Source: Lachnospiraceae bacterium (GTDB lineage Bacteria > Bacillota > Clostridia > Lachnospirales > Lachnospiraceae). Taken from it: DNA of 64,000 nucleotides. Location: NCBI GenBank assembly GCA_017518185.1, contig JAFWWB010000060.1, positions 1 to 64,000 on the forward strand, written 5' to 3'. How positions within the stretch are numbered: position 1 is the first letter of the stretch; every line of letters begins with the position of its first letter. The notes below the pieces were generated by a model. That model searched no databases and had not been told where the DNA came from. It saw nothing but the letters and a program-made list of their open reading frames with translations. Made by a program: the position numbers and the translations under genes. This document shows positions 23,501 to 31,126 of this stretch, piece by piece.

Positions 23501-25931
23501 TTGCGTCAAGAAAATGTTTAAGACGCCTGCCCTTCATATCCTCACCATCTTCTACATAAGCACCATGGCCATAGCCAGTCATATCGATGGTGAAATGCCC
23601 TACCGGCATAGGTTTAACATTAAACTCTATCCTATACGTTCTTTCCTGAATATTATCAGCTTTTATGTGAAGATTTGTGGTATATTGTCCCGCCGGAAGA
23701 TTTTGACTGATATTAAGACATACACCCATATCTGATCCCGCAGAAATATTACTAACACCAATATCATCCAAAGTGAATATATCCGTATCACCTCCACTCA
23801 AAGAAAATGTTACATTAATGATCTGATCCGTCTTAGTGAAAGAATTATTTTTCAGAACAAGCGTTCTTCTGCAATCGTATACTTCATAACCTTCTTCCAC
23901 GCACCCTTCATCCAAAATGATCACGTCACCGCTTGGTGTTGGATAAAAACTAACATTAGTCACATTATCATTAAGCACGGCATATGTAACAGGAATTATA
24001 GAGCTCTTATTTCCGCAAGAGATCATCATATATGTACTGTATACTCCGATCTCTTCTTTTAGCGGAGATATACTGAAGCTTTTAGTACCATTAGCTGCTG
24101 CTATTCCCGAATCTGACGGAGCAATACTGATCAACCTGTTACTTGAAACAAGCACACCATCCGAATCAACTTCATTTACACTGACTAAACACTCGCCGCT
24201 ACCGGGATTGAAAAAAGTAATATCAATATCATCAAAACAACCGCCTTTGGCAATACTGCCAAAATTCAACATATCAGGTACTCCAAAAGAATCCGTGCTG
24301 ATCCGAACGCTTTTGGTCCGGATTGCATGTTCCAAAACATACGTTTCTACAGGCACCACTTCAAGCATTACCGATATTTCCAAAGATCTGCTAACCGCAT
24401 CCGAAAAACCAACGTATATTGATTCATAATATACTCCCTTAGCCAGATTACCTTTCGGAGAGATCTTTAACTCAAACGGTAAATCTCCCCTTTCCATATC
24501 AAATGCATAGCCATCATCCCGATATGTAAAATCAGATTTACTGATATCAAATTTCGAGTTTTGTCCACCGGACATTCTTACGTTGATTCTGGCCTTAACT
24601 CCCGGATCGATTTTCGATGGAGAAACATAGATAGTTTCAGCAGAAACCGAGGTATATCCAACAGGTGCATAGAATTTCAGTGCCGTTGGTTCTGATGACA
24701 ATTCAACCCCCTTGATCCCTATAGTAACCTTATACCATTCACCGCTCGAAACCAGATTGTCTTTTCCGGTCGCTCGTACATATATAATACGCCCTGTGCT
24801 GCATTTCGAAGGGATACCGCTTATTATAAGCTTTTTACCATCATCTTTCACACTGGCCGAAAAACCATAAGGATCATCTGTATCAATAATAGATTTCATG
24901 GGATCTATACTATAACACGCCTCCCAATCAGCGCTTATAGTATTCCCCTTAGAGTCTTTGGCAAATATAGTGATAGGATCCGTTTCCAAGCCATAAGCAG
25001 CACTATATATACTACTTGTCTTTCCGTTTTGTTCAGATATCAGGTTACATACACCATGATTGATCACCCTGATAGTAATGACTTTTTGCAAACCAAATCT
25101 TGGCCCTGATACTATTCTAAGAGAGCTATTGATCAGATCTTCCGCACTGATACGCAAACAGTAATACCCGGGAGCGAGACCATATTCTTCTGCTTCTGCT
25201 ACATCATCATTTTCAAAAACGACACTGTCGCGAGCAGCGGTAAGTATATCATCCGTTCCCGTGTAGATTCCAAGTACCAGCCACTTATGTTCTCCGGACG
25301 CGGCATCTGAACCGGCAAATGAAACAAGATCCCCCAGATCCACATTAATCGATATCGAAGCAATATCATAGTTGTCCGTAACGTCAACCGATGAAATAGC
25401 CGCATTATTGGCAGCCTGTTTTTTCTGAACAGGATCATCAGAGTCAAATACGAGTCCGGCATATATAACATCCAGGTTCCAGTCGTAAATATCGCCGGTC
25501 TTATCCTCTCTCACCTCATCTTCAGCGTCTTCTATATCAGTATACTCCGGATCATCGACAGCAATATCCGCATCGGGAGTCTCCGCCTCTTCATATTCTG
25601 CTGTCGTATCCTCTTCATCCGCCTCCTCAGCCTCTTCAGCATCATCTGTAACAGGATCATCATCCTCTGTCTCTTCTATTTCAGACTTGTAATCCTCCAT
25701 TTCATTATCAAGCTGCTCTTTGCTTTCCGTAAAATCAGGAATGTCGCTCTCATCTGACGCCTCATCGTTTATTTCTTCGGCATCATCTTCGTCCTGCAAT
25801 AGTATTGATTCCTCATCATTATCATAGGCAAAAACAGGAATAAAACTGCTATAGAATCCTCCAACAATCAATGTCATCGTAAGAACCCAGTTCAGAATGT
25901 GATGATATTTTGACCATTTTGTTATTCTCAT
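20583..25931 (-). CDS. Second giant modular surface protein (1,782 residues), paralogue of 13009-18918
   Basis: The start at 25931 (MRITKWSKYHHILNWVLTMT, a signal peptide) is chosen because GGAGG lies 7 bases upstream; an ATG at 26006 has no such site. Module order matches the paralogue: acidic region (about 35-150), ASH/HYDIN-like modules, a wing with PVAVREGYKFYGWIDYYTGE, the GHDWK...W...VC modules, and C-terminal Ig-like modules. Long stretches align closely (for example KSFKINAVDLRYAG with KSFKIKPVDLSTVAG). The middle third of the gene is visibly more AT-rich than the paralogue. It ends KVKIWAKKLADSST with no anchor motif. Secretion is clear; an adhesive role is inferred. Confidence 0.85.
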   Translation of the reverse strand: MRITKWSKYHHILNWVLTMTLIVGGFYSSFIPVFAYDNDEESILLQDEDDAEEINDEASDESDIPDFTESKEQLDNEMEDYKSEIEETEDDDPVTDDAEEAEEADEEDTTAEYEEAETPDADIAVDDPEYTDIEDAEDEVREDKTGDIYDWNLDVIYAGLVFDSDDPVQKKQAANNAAISSVDVTDNYDIASISINVDLGDLVSFAGSDAASGEHKWLVLGIYTGTDDILTAARDSVVFENDDVAEAEEYGLAPGYYCLRISAEDLINSSLRIVSGPRFGLQKVITIRVINHGVCNLISEQNGKTSSIYSAAYGLETDPITIFAKDSKGNTISADWEACYSIDPMKSIIDTDDPYGFSASVKDDGKKLIISGIPSKCSTGRIIYVRATGKDNLVSSGEWYKVTIGIKGVELSSEPTALKFYAPVGYTSVSAETIYVSPSKIDPGVKARINVRMSGGQNSKFDISKSDFTYRDDGYAFDMERGDLPFELKISPKGNLAKGVYYESIYVGFSDAVSRSLEISVMLEVVPVETYVLEHAIRTKSVRISTDSFGVPDMLNFGSIAKGGCFDDIDITFFNPGSGECLVSVNEVDSDGVLVSSNRLISIAPSDSGIAAANGTKSFSISPLKEEIGVYSTYMMISCGNKSSIIPVTYAVLNDNVTNVSFYPTPSGDVIILDEGCVEEGYEVYDCRRTLVLKNNSFTKTDQIINVTFSLSGGDTDIFTLDDIGVSNISAGSDMGVCLNISQNLPAGQYTTNLHIKADNIQERTYRIEFNVKPMPVGHFTIDMTGYGHGAYVEDGEDMKGRRLKHFLDAKVGNGVSRNGRDYLVDIDNKSINGNLYDLRFIGDYYGDEYNNDFSVHDICVLPDNSITVSEAKLSLTSEDKSAYRCFGTVELEFTADVGFSAGKGKFTDYVSSVYSSLIYDGYDEKYFYLTVPYYGKLEDAINYKVMPVAVREGYKFYGWIDYYTGEPFDPENTVITKFHPLVANFHEHMYPDSGDSDSENVVWHIGTASKNYVDTWVEVFCVSDDCTYREASKVVVSGDDISISMDDVLLSCEKDGTVTLSVSANASSILRFYTSRIVSTNISPGHDWKYVSDNIIWSSDHNYATTERICQNSIHIGDRSETVSSDEVHIYTTDTDCDAPGTIEYTALWKDGDGKEILRAVDVVSADMLGHDYEAYFSWIDNGFDAQPSVNAVLVCRRNNEHRVDISAASVNICLVTEDRAKATKVWKADFVYDGKYYEDELQVHGTIEHKWEVSFCWGSVSYDIIPSVTASANCLNDGESIRLKVSVSQNETDGVVTWTATVIGFLDDTGIDDEGLNSLVGVSDARYAQMPESKEAEIYGDIWIVGLNDEYEYTGGKITPAFDLIDKDNNRFLARGVDYTVTYGKNTDKDSLGTITVKGKGNYEGKNTGASFRIIDPLNELTNDDIQELRVVKGWTVKVKAQTYTGSEIIPVGIEVKEKGTRNFTTYNYDEKTGAYYDAAGNKLGAVVVFRNNINKGAAGITLLGKDGSIVKKSFKINAVDLRYAGDKLKIDVSDAVYAVKGAAPEIAVTYDGRKLIEGQDYKVNYDKKTFKNTGSSIITITGKGNYAKTAAAAYYSIKPLDLNDIDPENVALSYKAGTKAGKIKATVLDNNGNALGNKQIRVSVEGMPDDAVLQPGEDYTVLVSACDDNLVTGSEIRIPIHVGLDISKVYVNVDKYFSKTYTGNCITLDDADFGSGYIDIRTARNGMSLDLGVDFRISGYTNNVKKGTMTVYLTGLGEYSGTKTIKVKIWAKKLADSST

Positions 25932-25959
25932 TTTTAATCCTCCATGTTCCGCTTCCATC

Positions 25960-25988
25960 ATATTACAAATCCCTGTGAAGTTAGACAA
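25960..25988 (-). promoter_or_regulatory. Possible promoter of the second giant gene
   Basis: TTGTCT (25983-25988) is separated by 17 bases from TAATAT (25960-25965). Each box matches 4 of 6 consensus positions. It is about 30 bases upstream of the chosen ATG. Confidence 0.35.
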
Positions 25989-26076
25989 TACTCCATTGCT
26001 TGACAACTATACAGAAAGAGTTAGAATGTACTAAAGGTACTGCCGAGTAACAGACGGTTCACCTTGGTTATAAGTT

Positions 26077-26129
26077 ACTCAAAAAAGCAACCATCACACC
26101 TTGGGGAAGGGGCGGTTGCTTTTTTGAGT
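26077..26129 (-). terminator. Strong (bidirectional) terminator after the retropepsin-like gene
   Basis: Perfect 16-base arms (26077-26092 and 26114-26129) include GCAACC/GGTTGC followed by six T and GAGT. The stem starts at the stop codon of the retropepsin-like gene. A-runs and T-runs on both sides let it work in either direction. Confidence 0.85.
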
Positions 26130-26584
26130 TAATTATTCAGCTTATTTGCTTCAGGGATATAATCAGCATCTGATACAGGTGGAATTATAAACGAAAAGGT
26201 GGTCCTACCTCCCTTTGAAGAAACGCAAAGCTCACCAATATTTATTATGTTCATACCTATCAGAAGCCCTAACCCCTGTTCACCTATATCAGAATCACAC
26301 ACCACAACATCCCCCACCATCACTCCATTAGGCAACAGTATATCTATCAGATATGTATGTACTACTTTTCTTCCGGATGGAGTAAGAATAGAGTTAAAAC
26401 CTGTAGGGATGAGTTTTAGTAATCTTGCCACCTCATACGAAATACATGTACATGTGGCGCCGGTATCCCATAAAGCCTGGACCGCACAAGTCTTACCTGC
26501 GCAACTCACCTCCGCCGTATTACTCAATTTGTCCGAAATGGAATCATAGGTGGTTGTAAACGCATTATATTCGCAGGATATCAT
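26129..26584 (-). CDS. Retropepsin-like aspartyl protease, single domain
   Basis: 151 residues with one aspartyl protease signature, QALWDTGATCTCISYEVARL (about 35-54), and a downstream hydrophobic-Gly segment (GLGLLIGMNII) like the second half of a retropepsin-fold monomer. Such enzymes work as homodimers. There is no signal peptide or membrane segment, so a cytoplasmic location is expected. The start overlaps the stop of the DUF5678-like gene by 4 bases (ATGA), implying translational coupling. Substrate unknown. Confidence 0.82.
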   Translation of the reverse strand: MISCEYNAFTTTYDSISDKLSNTAEVSCAGKTCAVQALWDTGATCTCISYEVARLLKLIPTGFNSILTPSGRKVVHTYLIDILLPNGVMVGDVVVCDSDIGEQGLGLLIGMNIINIGELCVSSKGGRTTFSFIIPPVSDADYIPEANKLNN

Positions 26585-26838
26585 CCCACAGCCCCCATGA
26601 AATTCATTGATGAAATACGATTCGTGTAGCCTGATTGATCGCCATTACAGTGTTGTATGATAAAAGTTCCTAACTCCTCGTTTTTTTCAGTCGCTCTTAA
26701 AGCATCTGCATATGACGCATAAGATCCCAAAACTGCCTTATTTTTTATAGCAAGAAAACAGTCTCCATACTCAGCGAACAAATCAATATAATTGTTCAAA
26801 AACCATTCAAAATCAGATGTCTGTATACTTTTTTCCAT
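26581..26838 (-). CDS. Small DUF5678-like protein paired with the retropepsin
   Basis: 85 residues from the ATG at 26838, with GGGAGG about 9 bases upstream; a longer reading from 26871 lacks a site. The core WFLNNYIDLFAEYGDCFLAI and KAVLGSYASYADALRATEKN resembles the short DUF5678-type family, often seen beside aspartyl proteases. The role is unknown; it could be a partner, substrate or regulator of the protease. Confidence 0.65.
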   Translation of the reverse strand: MEKSIQTSDFEWFLNNYIDLFAEYGDCFLAIKNKAVLGSYASYADALRATEKNEELGTFIIQHCNGDQSGYTNRISSMNFMGAVG

Positions 26839-26897
26839 ATCATGACACCTCCCTTTTATATATTTTGTCAAACAATAGACAACTTCTTTCTGCCTAT

Positions 26898-26925
26898 ATT
26901 ATACCGTTTTGTAAGTAAAAAACAA
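26898..26925 (-). promoter_or_regulatory. Promoter of the DUF5678-retropepsin pair
   Basis: A perfect TATAAT (26898-26903) is preceded at 16 bases by TTGTTT (26920-26925). The transcript start would be about 50 bases upstream of the ATG at 26838. A second, weaker candidate lies nearer the gene (TTGTCT, 16 bases, TATAAA). Confidence 0.5.
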
Positions 26926-26933
26926 GTCTTCCC

Positions 26934-28049
26934 TCATTTCCCAAACACCTCCGGCTGTAGGGCGGCGTGGAGGTCCTTCAGGGCCATATCGTTGTGAAAG
27001 ACACGCTTTTCCGTAACGGAAATGATATGAGCCAGGGTACGTTCCGGCGGCGGGCCGTACTTAGCGGCCCAGAGCATGTAAAAGAGCATGATGAGGTTCA
27101 TGGAAATGAGCCCGTCCGTCAGACGTCTGTAAGGACTGTAATCCTCATAGCACTGGAGGAAACGGCAGTTCACTGTACTTATAAAGTATTCCGCCAGTAT
27201 CTTCACCATGTGCGGATCAGACGCTATGTGTTTCTCAAACAGTTCCGAAAGCTTCTTCTCACCCTGCCTGTAGTTAAGTCTGTCGAAGCCCCTGTAATAC
27301 ATTTTACATAGTCTGTACAGGAAGGGTGCAGAATACTGCATCCAGCCCTCAAAAAAGCAGGTGCTCATCATCTCATTTACCGCATTTATCGAAAGCGGGA
27401 AAAGAGATGCAGTTTTCTTTTCTGCGCATATATCAGAAAGGACTCCCGTCTCCTCTCCTTTGAGCATTTTCCCCTGGACCTCATAAGCATGGGCTGTTAT
27501 TGTACTGAGACAGTTGTTAAGCGTCTCCGCTCCTCCCTCTGCCGAGCTTCTGATCCGACTGACGATCTCACGCCGCCAGTCCAGCAACTCCCTGAAATAC
27601 GTTTCATCATCATTATCTCCGTACTGCTCCGGCAGTTCGCACTGCTCCGCCTCCTTAAGCTCATTCTCATCAAGGTGCTGAAGAAAGAGCTCCGCCATCC
27701 TGATGCAGGACAGATCCAGCAGAAACTCCGCCTCCGGTCCGTAATTCATCCTTATACGCGGATACTCGCGGCATACATCAGGGATGAATTCTTCCCCCCT
27801 TCTCTTCTGCAGAGAGCACCAGCCGCCGGGAGTGAGAAAAGGACAGCTTATGGACATGGCCGAGAAGATCTTCTGCTCCTTCCCTCGCATGCAGAGACGC
27901 AAAGAAAGGCCCAGAAGGCCTTTCTCTTTTAAGAATCTCTGCCTTGCCGCCTCGTCAAGCGGTATGCTCCAGCCGTGGCAGCAGTTATCCGGACACTTTC
28001 CTCCGGCGCAGCTGAATTCATCGTAATAGAATATCTTTTTAAGTGACAT
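26934..28049 (-). CDS. FliB-family (flagellin lysine-N-methylase-like) cysteine-cluster protein
   Basis: 371 residues. The N-terminal cysteine pattern CAGGKCPDNCCHGWSIPLDE and then CPFLTPGGWCSLQKRRGEEF and PDVCREYPRI is the hallmark of the FliB family, likely ligands of an iron-sulfur or other metal centre. FliB methylates flagellin lysines in Salmonella. Many Clostridia carry distant homologues of unproven substrate, and no flagellar gene is nearby here. The ATG directly follows the alaS stop (TAAATG), so it is translated as the second gene of an alaS unit. Confidence 0.82.
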   Translation of the reverse strand: MSLKKIFYYDEFSCAGGKCPDNCCHGWSIPLDEAARQRFLKEKGLLGLSLRLCMRGKEQKIFSAMSISCPFLTPGGWCSLQKRRGEEFIPDVCREYPRIRMNYGPEAEFLLDLSCIRMAELFLQHLDENELKEAEQCELPEQYGDNDDETYFRELLDWRREIVSRIRSSAEGGAETLNNCLSTITAHAYEVQGKMLKGEETGVLSDICAEKKTASLFPLSINAVNEMMSTCFFEGWMQYSAPFLYRLCKMYYRGFDRLNYRQGEKKLSELFEKHIASDPHMVKILAEYFISTVNCRFLQCYEDYSPYRRLTDGLISMNLIMLFYMLWAAKYGPPPERTLAHIISVTEKRVFHNDMALKDLHAALQPEVFGK

Positions 28050-30737
28050 TTACGCTATCTGGCTTTCCAGCACCTTTGCCGCTTCCTCCAGGCAGGCAGC
28101 TATTCCGGAAGGATCCTTTCCGCCGGCCTGTGCCATCTGGGGCTTTCCGCCGCCGCCGCCGCCAACCTTGGGTGCTATGGCTTTGATAAGATTGCCTGCG
28201 TGAACGCCTTTCTTAACAGCCTCATCAGGAGCCATTACCATAAGGTTCACCTTTCCGTCAAGGTCGGAAGCCAGCACTACTACGGTGTCCGCATGGCTGT
28301 CCCTGATCTTGTCACCAAGCTGGCGGAGTGAGTTCATATCCACTCCCGTCACGCTCTTGATCACATATTTAACACCCTTTATCTCTTTGATCTCACTCTC
28401 CACATCTCCGAGAGCAGCGCCGGCAGCCTTGCTCTTAAGAGAGTTGATCTCCGCATGAAGCTCTTTATTCTCGGCCATCAGCGCGCTTATCCTGGATGCC
28501 AGCTCCTTAGGGCCGGATTTCAGCAGCGCTGCCGCCTCTTTCAGAAGCTCTTCTTCATTCCTGTAATACTCAAATACCGACTCACCGGTGATGGCCTCTA
28601 TCCTTCTGACGCCTGCGGCTATGCCCGCTTCTGATACGATCTTGAAAGCCGAGATATTGCCGGTAGCGGAAACATGTGTACCGCCGCAGAGCTCAACAGA
28701 ATAACCGCCCATGTCCACAACACGTACTTCATTGCCATACTTCTCTCCGAAGAGCGCCATCGCTCCGCTCTTTCTCGCATCTTCAAGGCTCATGAGCTTG
28801 GTGACAACAGGAAGGTTCTCGGCGATCTTCTCATTAACCTCGCGTTCCACTGCCATAAGCTCTTCGGTAGTCATAGCCTGGAAATGGGAGAAGTCAAAAC
28901 GTGTGCGCTCCGCATCCTGATAGGAGCCCTTCTGCTCAACATGGCTTCCAAGCACATTCCTGAGGGCCTTCTGAAGAAGATGGGTCGCGCTGTGGTTCTG
29001 ACAGATCCTGCTGCGCAGCTTCTGATCAACCTTAAGCGTTGCCTCGGTATCCTTTCTTATCATGCCCCTTTCGACCACGCCGATATGCGCGGTCTTAGAG
29101 CCGGCCACATGTATTGTCTCCTCCACACGGAAGAGTCCGTCCTTTGTCTCGATGATACCCTTGTCACCGGTCTGTCCGCCCATGGTGCCGTAGAAGCAGG
29201 TCTCGGTGCAGATAACAGCTCCGCGCATGCCGTCGGTAAGCACATCCGTGATGCTGTCGGAAGCTCCGCCCTCCTTCTCTTCATCCGTAGCCAGCTGTAC
29301 GAGCGCAGCCACGGGACTTGCGCACTCCAGTCTGTCATAACCCACGAAACCTGTATTCAGTGCCGCATCCAGCTCCTCATATATGGTAGCATCGGCGCCC
29401 ATGTAGTTGCTTCCCTTTCTTGCAGCGCGGGCTCTTTCGCGCTGCTCCTGCATGCAGGAGTTGAAGCCCTCCATATCCAGCTTAAAGCCCTTCTCCTCAA
29501 GTATCTCAAGGGTAAGGTCAATAGGGAAACCGTAGGTATCGTAAAGTCTGAAGGCATCGGCTCCCTTGAGGGTATCGCTCCCCTCTGTCTTCATCGTATC
29601 TTCGTAATCCTTAAGGAGGCTCAGACCCTGGTCGATGGTGCGTGCGAACTGGTTCTCCTCCTGCATGAGATTATTGAGTATGAAATTCCTCTTCTCCTCA
29701 AGCTCGGGATAGCCGTCCTTGCTGCCTTCTATAACAGTCTCCGCAAGCTTTGCCAGGAAAACTCCCTGTATACCGAGAAGCCTTCCGTGACGGGCTGCAC
29801 GGCGGATGATACGCCTCAGCACATAGCCGCGGCCTGCATTAGAGGGGGTGATGCCGTCGCTTATCATAAAGGTTGCGGAACGGATGTGATCCGTGATAAG
29901 GCGGATGGAAACATCCTTTTTGTCATCACTCTGGTATACGACTCCGGCCATCTCGCAGACCTTGTCGCGTATAGCTTTCATGGTGTCGATATCAAATACA
30001 GAGTCCACATCCTGTACTACGACCGCAAGGCGCTCAAGGCCCATGCCGGTATCGATGTTCTTCTGCTTGAGCTCGGTATAATTGCCCTTGCCGTCACCTT
30101 CGAACTGGGTGAATACGTCGTTCCACACTTCCATGAAGCGGTCGCATTCGCAGCCCACCTTACAGTCAGGCTTTCCGCAGCCGTATTTTACGCCTCTGTC
30201 ATAATAGATCTCGGAACAGGGGCCGCAGGGGCCGGCGCCGTGCTCCCAGAAGTTGTCACACTTTCCGTCCGCATCCCTATAAAACTTGGTTATCTTCTCT
30301 GCGGGAACTCCGATCTCCTCTGTCCAGATCTTCAATGCCTCGTCATCCTCATAATATATGGAAGGATAAAGCCTTTCGGGATCCAGTCCGACAGTCTTGG
30401 TAAGGAACTCCCAGCTCCAGTTAAGGGCTTCTCTTTTGAAATAATCACCAAAGGAAAAGTTCCCCAGCATTTCGAAAAAGGTCAGATGCCTTGCGGTCTT
30501 ACCCACATTCTCGATATCACCGGTACGCACGCACTTCTGGCAGGTGGTGACCCTGCGTCTGGGCGGTATCTCCTGGCCCGTGAAATAAGGCTTCAGGGGA
30601 GCCATACCGGAATTGATGATCAGCAGCGAATTGTCATTATGGGGAATGAGGGAGAAGCTCTTCATCTTAAGATGCTCCTTCCCTTCAAAGAACTCCAGGA
30701 ACATCCTCCTGAGTTTGTTTACTCCGTACTTTTCCAT
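28050..30737 (-). CDS. alaS: Alanine-tRNA ligase
   Basis: 895 residues, full length. It charges tRNA-Ala in the cytoplasm. The class II catalytic core starts near residue 1 (RRMFLEFFEGKEHLKMKSFS, then RRRVTTCQKCVRTGDIENVG). The editing domain is intact, with HSATHLLQKALRNVLG (HxxxH) and ELCGGTHVSATG (CxxxH). The C-Ala domain ends in a Gly-rich segment before KPQMAQAGG. The ribosome site is AAGGAGGATCTC. There is almost no room for a promoter between the tRNA-Thr terminator and the start, so transcription may come from the tRNA promoter. Confidence 0.97.
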   Translation of the reverse strand: MEKYGVNKLRRMFLEFFEGKEHLKMKSFSLIPHNDNSLLIINSGMAPLKPYFTGQEIPPRRRVTTCQKCVRTGDIENVGKTARHLTFFEMLGNFSFGDYFKREALNWSWEFLTKTVGLDPERLYPSIYYEDDEALKIWTEEIGVPAEKITKFYRDADGKCDNFWEHGAGPCGPCSEIYYDRGVKYGCGKPDCKVGCECDRFMEVWNDVFTQFEGDGKGNYTELKQKNIDTGMGLERLAVVVQDVDSVFDIDTMKAIRDKVCEMAGVVYQSDDKKDVSIRLITDHIRSATFMISDGITPSNAGRGYVLRRIIRRAARHGRLLGIQGVFLAKLAETVIEGSKDGYPELEEKRNFILNNLMQEENQFARTIDQGLSLLKDYEDTMKTEGSDTLKGADAFRLYDTYGFPIDLTLEILEEKGFKLDMEGFNSCMQEQRERARAARKGSNYMGADATIYEELDAALNTGFVGYDRLECASPVAALVQLATDEEKEGGASDSITDVLTDGMRGAVICTETCFYGTMGGQTGDKGIIETKDGLFRVEETIHVAGSKTAHIGVVERGMIRKDTEATLKVDQKLRSRICQNHSATHLLQKALRNVLGSHVEQKGSYQDAERTRFDFSHFQAMTTEELMAVEREVNEKIAENLPVVTKLMSLEDARKSGAMALFGEKYGNEVRVVDMGGYSVELCGGTHVSATGNISAFKIVSEAGIAAGVRRIEAITGESVFEYYRNEEELLKEAAALLKSGPKELASRISALMAENKELHAEINSLKSKAAGAALGDVESEIKEIKGVKYVIKSVTGVDMNSLRQLGDKIRDSHADTVVVLASDLDGKVNLMVMAPDEAVKKGVHAGNLIKAIAPKVGGGGGGKPQMAQAGGKDPSGIAACLEEAAKVLESQIA

Positions 30738-30774
30738 TTATGAGATCCTCCTTAAGGACACTGTTTCTTATATT

Positions 30775-30804
30775 TACAAAGACCGTATCCCGGAAGATAC
30801 GGTC
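30775..30804 (-). terminator. Intrinsic terminator between tRNA-Thr and alaS
   Basis: Arms GACCGTATC and GATACGGTC (30781-30804) form a perfect 9-base stem with a 6-base loop. On the minus strand they are followed by TTTGTAAAT. It starts 4 bases after the tRNA 3' end. Confidence 0.75.
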
Positions 30805-30807
30805 CAA

Positions 30808-30880
30808 AGCTGGAAAAGAGACTCGAACTCTCGACCCCTTCATTACGAGTGAAGTGCTCTACCGACTGAGCTATTCCAGC
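30808..30880 (-). tRNA. tRNA-Thr (anticodon CGU)
   Basis: On the minus strand the acceptor arms are GCTGGAA and TTCCAGC. The D-arm region is AGCTCAGTCGGTAGAGC. The anticodon stem CTTCA/TGAAG encloses CTCGTAA, so the anticodon is CGT and reads ACG (Thr). The T-loop region is GAGTTCGAGTC. The length is 73 bases with the discriminator; CCA is not encoded. Confidence 0.95.
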
Positions 30881-30890
30881 AGCAAGGGAT

Positions 30891-30919
30891 ATTATAAACA
30901 TAAAGGAGCATTTTTGCAA
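30891..30919 (-). promoter_or_regulatory. Promoter of tRNA-Thr
   Basis: TTGCAA (30914-30919), a 17-base spacer, then a perfect TATAAT (30891-30896), 10 bases upstream of the mature tRNA 5' end. Confidence 0.8.
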
Positions 30920-30955
30920 GCAGTTTTTTTGACTGATATACATTGTAATAATACA

Positions 30956-31037
30956 CCGGATTGCTTCGTTGCGCTGCAACTCCCGCAATCCGGCGAACAT
31001 TCGCAATCCGCAGAAATGCTTGCAATGCAAGCATTTC
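30956..31037. repeat. Cluster of inverted repeats in the intergenic region
   Basis: CCGGATTGC (30956-30964) pairs perfectly with GCAATCCGG (30985-30993). CGCAATCCG recurs at 31002-31010. GAAATGCTTGC (31013-31023) pairs with GCAAGCATTTC (31027-31037) around a 3-base loop. No reading frame with a ribosome site fits here. It resembles REP/BIME-type intergenic elements; no family can be named. Confidence 0.6.
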
Positions 31038-31058
31038 GCTACTTGCTCATGTTCGGGC

Positions 31059-31120
31059 GGCTTCCAAACTCAAGAGGAGCGATGTGCAAGCACACCGCTC
31101 CTCTTTAAGTTTTGAAGCCT
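31059..31120. terminator. Long imperfect palindrome, likely bidirectional terminator after the SHOCT-repeat gene
   Basis: The inner arms GAGGAGCG and CGCTCCTC are perfect. Pairing extends outward with few mismatches through AAACT/AAGTTT to GGCTTC/GAAGCC, about 24 bases per arm. It lies just past the SHOCT-repeat gene stop at 31127. The best T-run is on the plus strand. Confidence 0.6.
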
Positions 31121-31126
31121 GTATAA

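Noticed and set aside
28674..30743. 689-residue plus-strand open frame opposite alaS
   Set aside because: It lies wholly inside the antisense of a certain gene and shows no protein-like motif.
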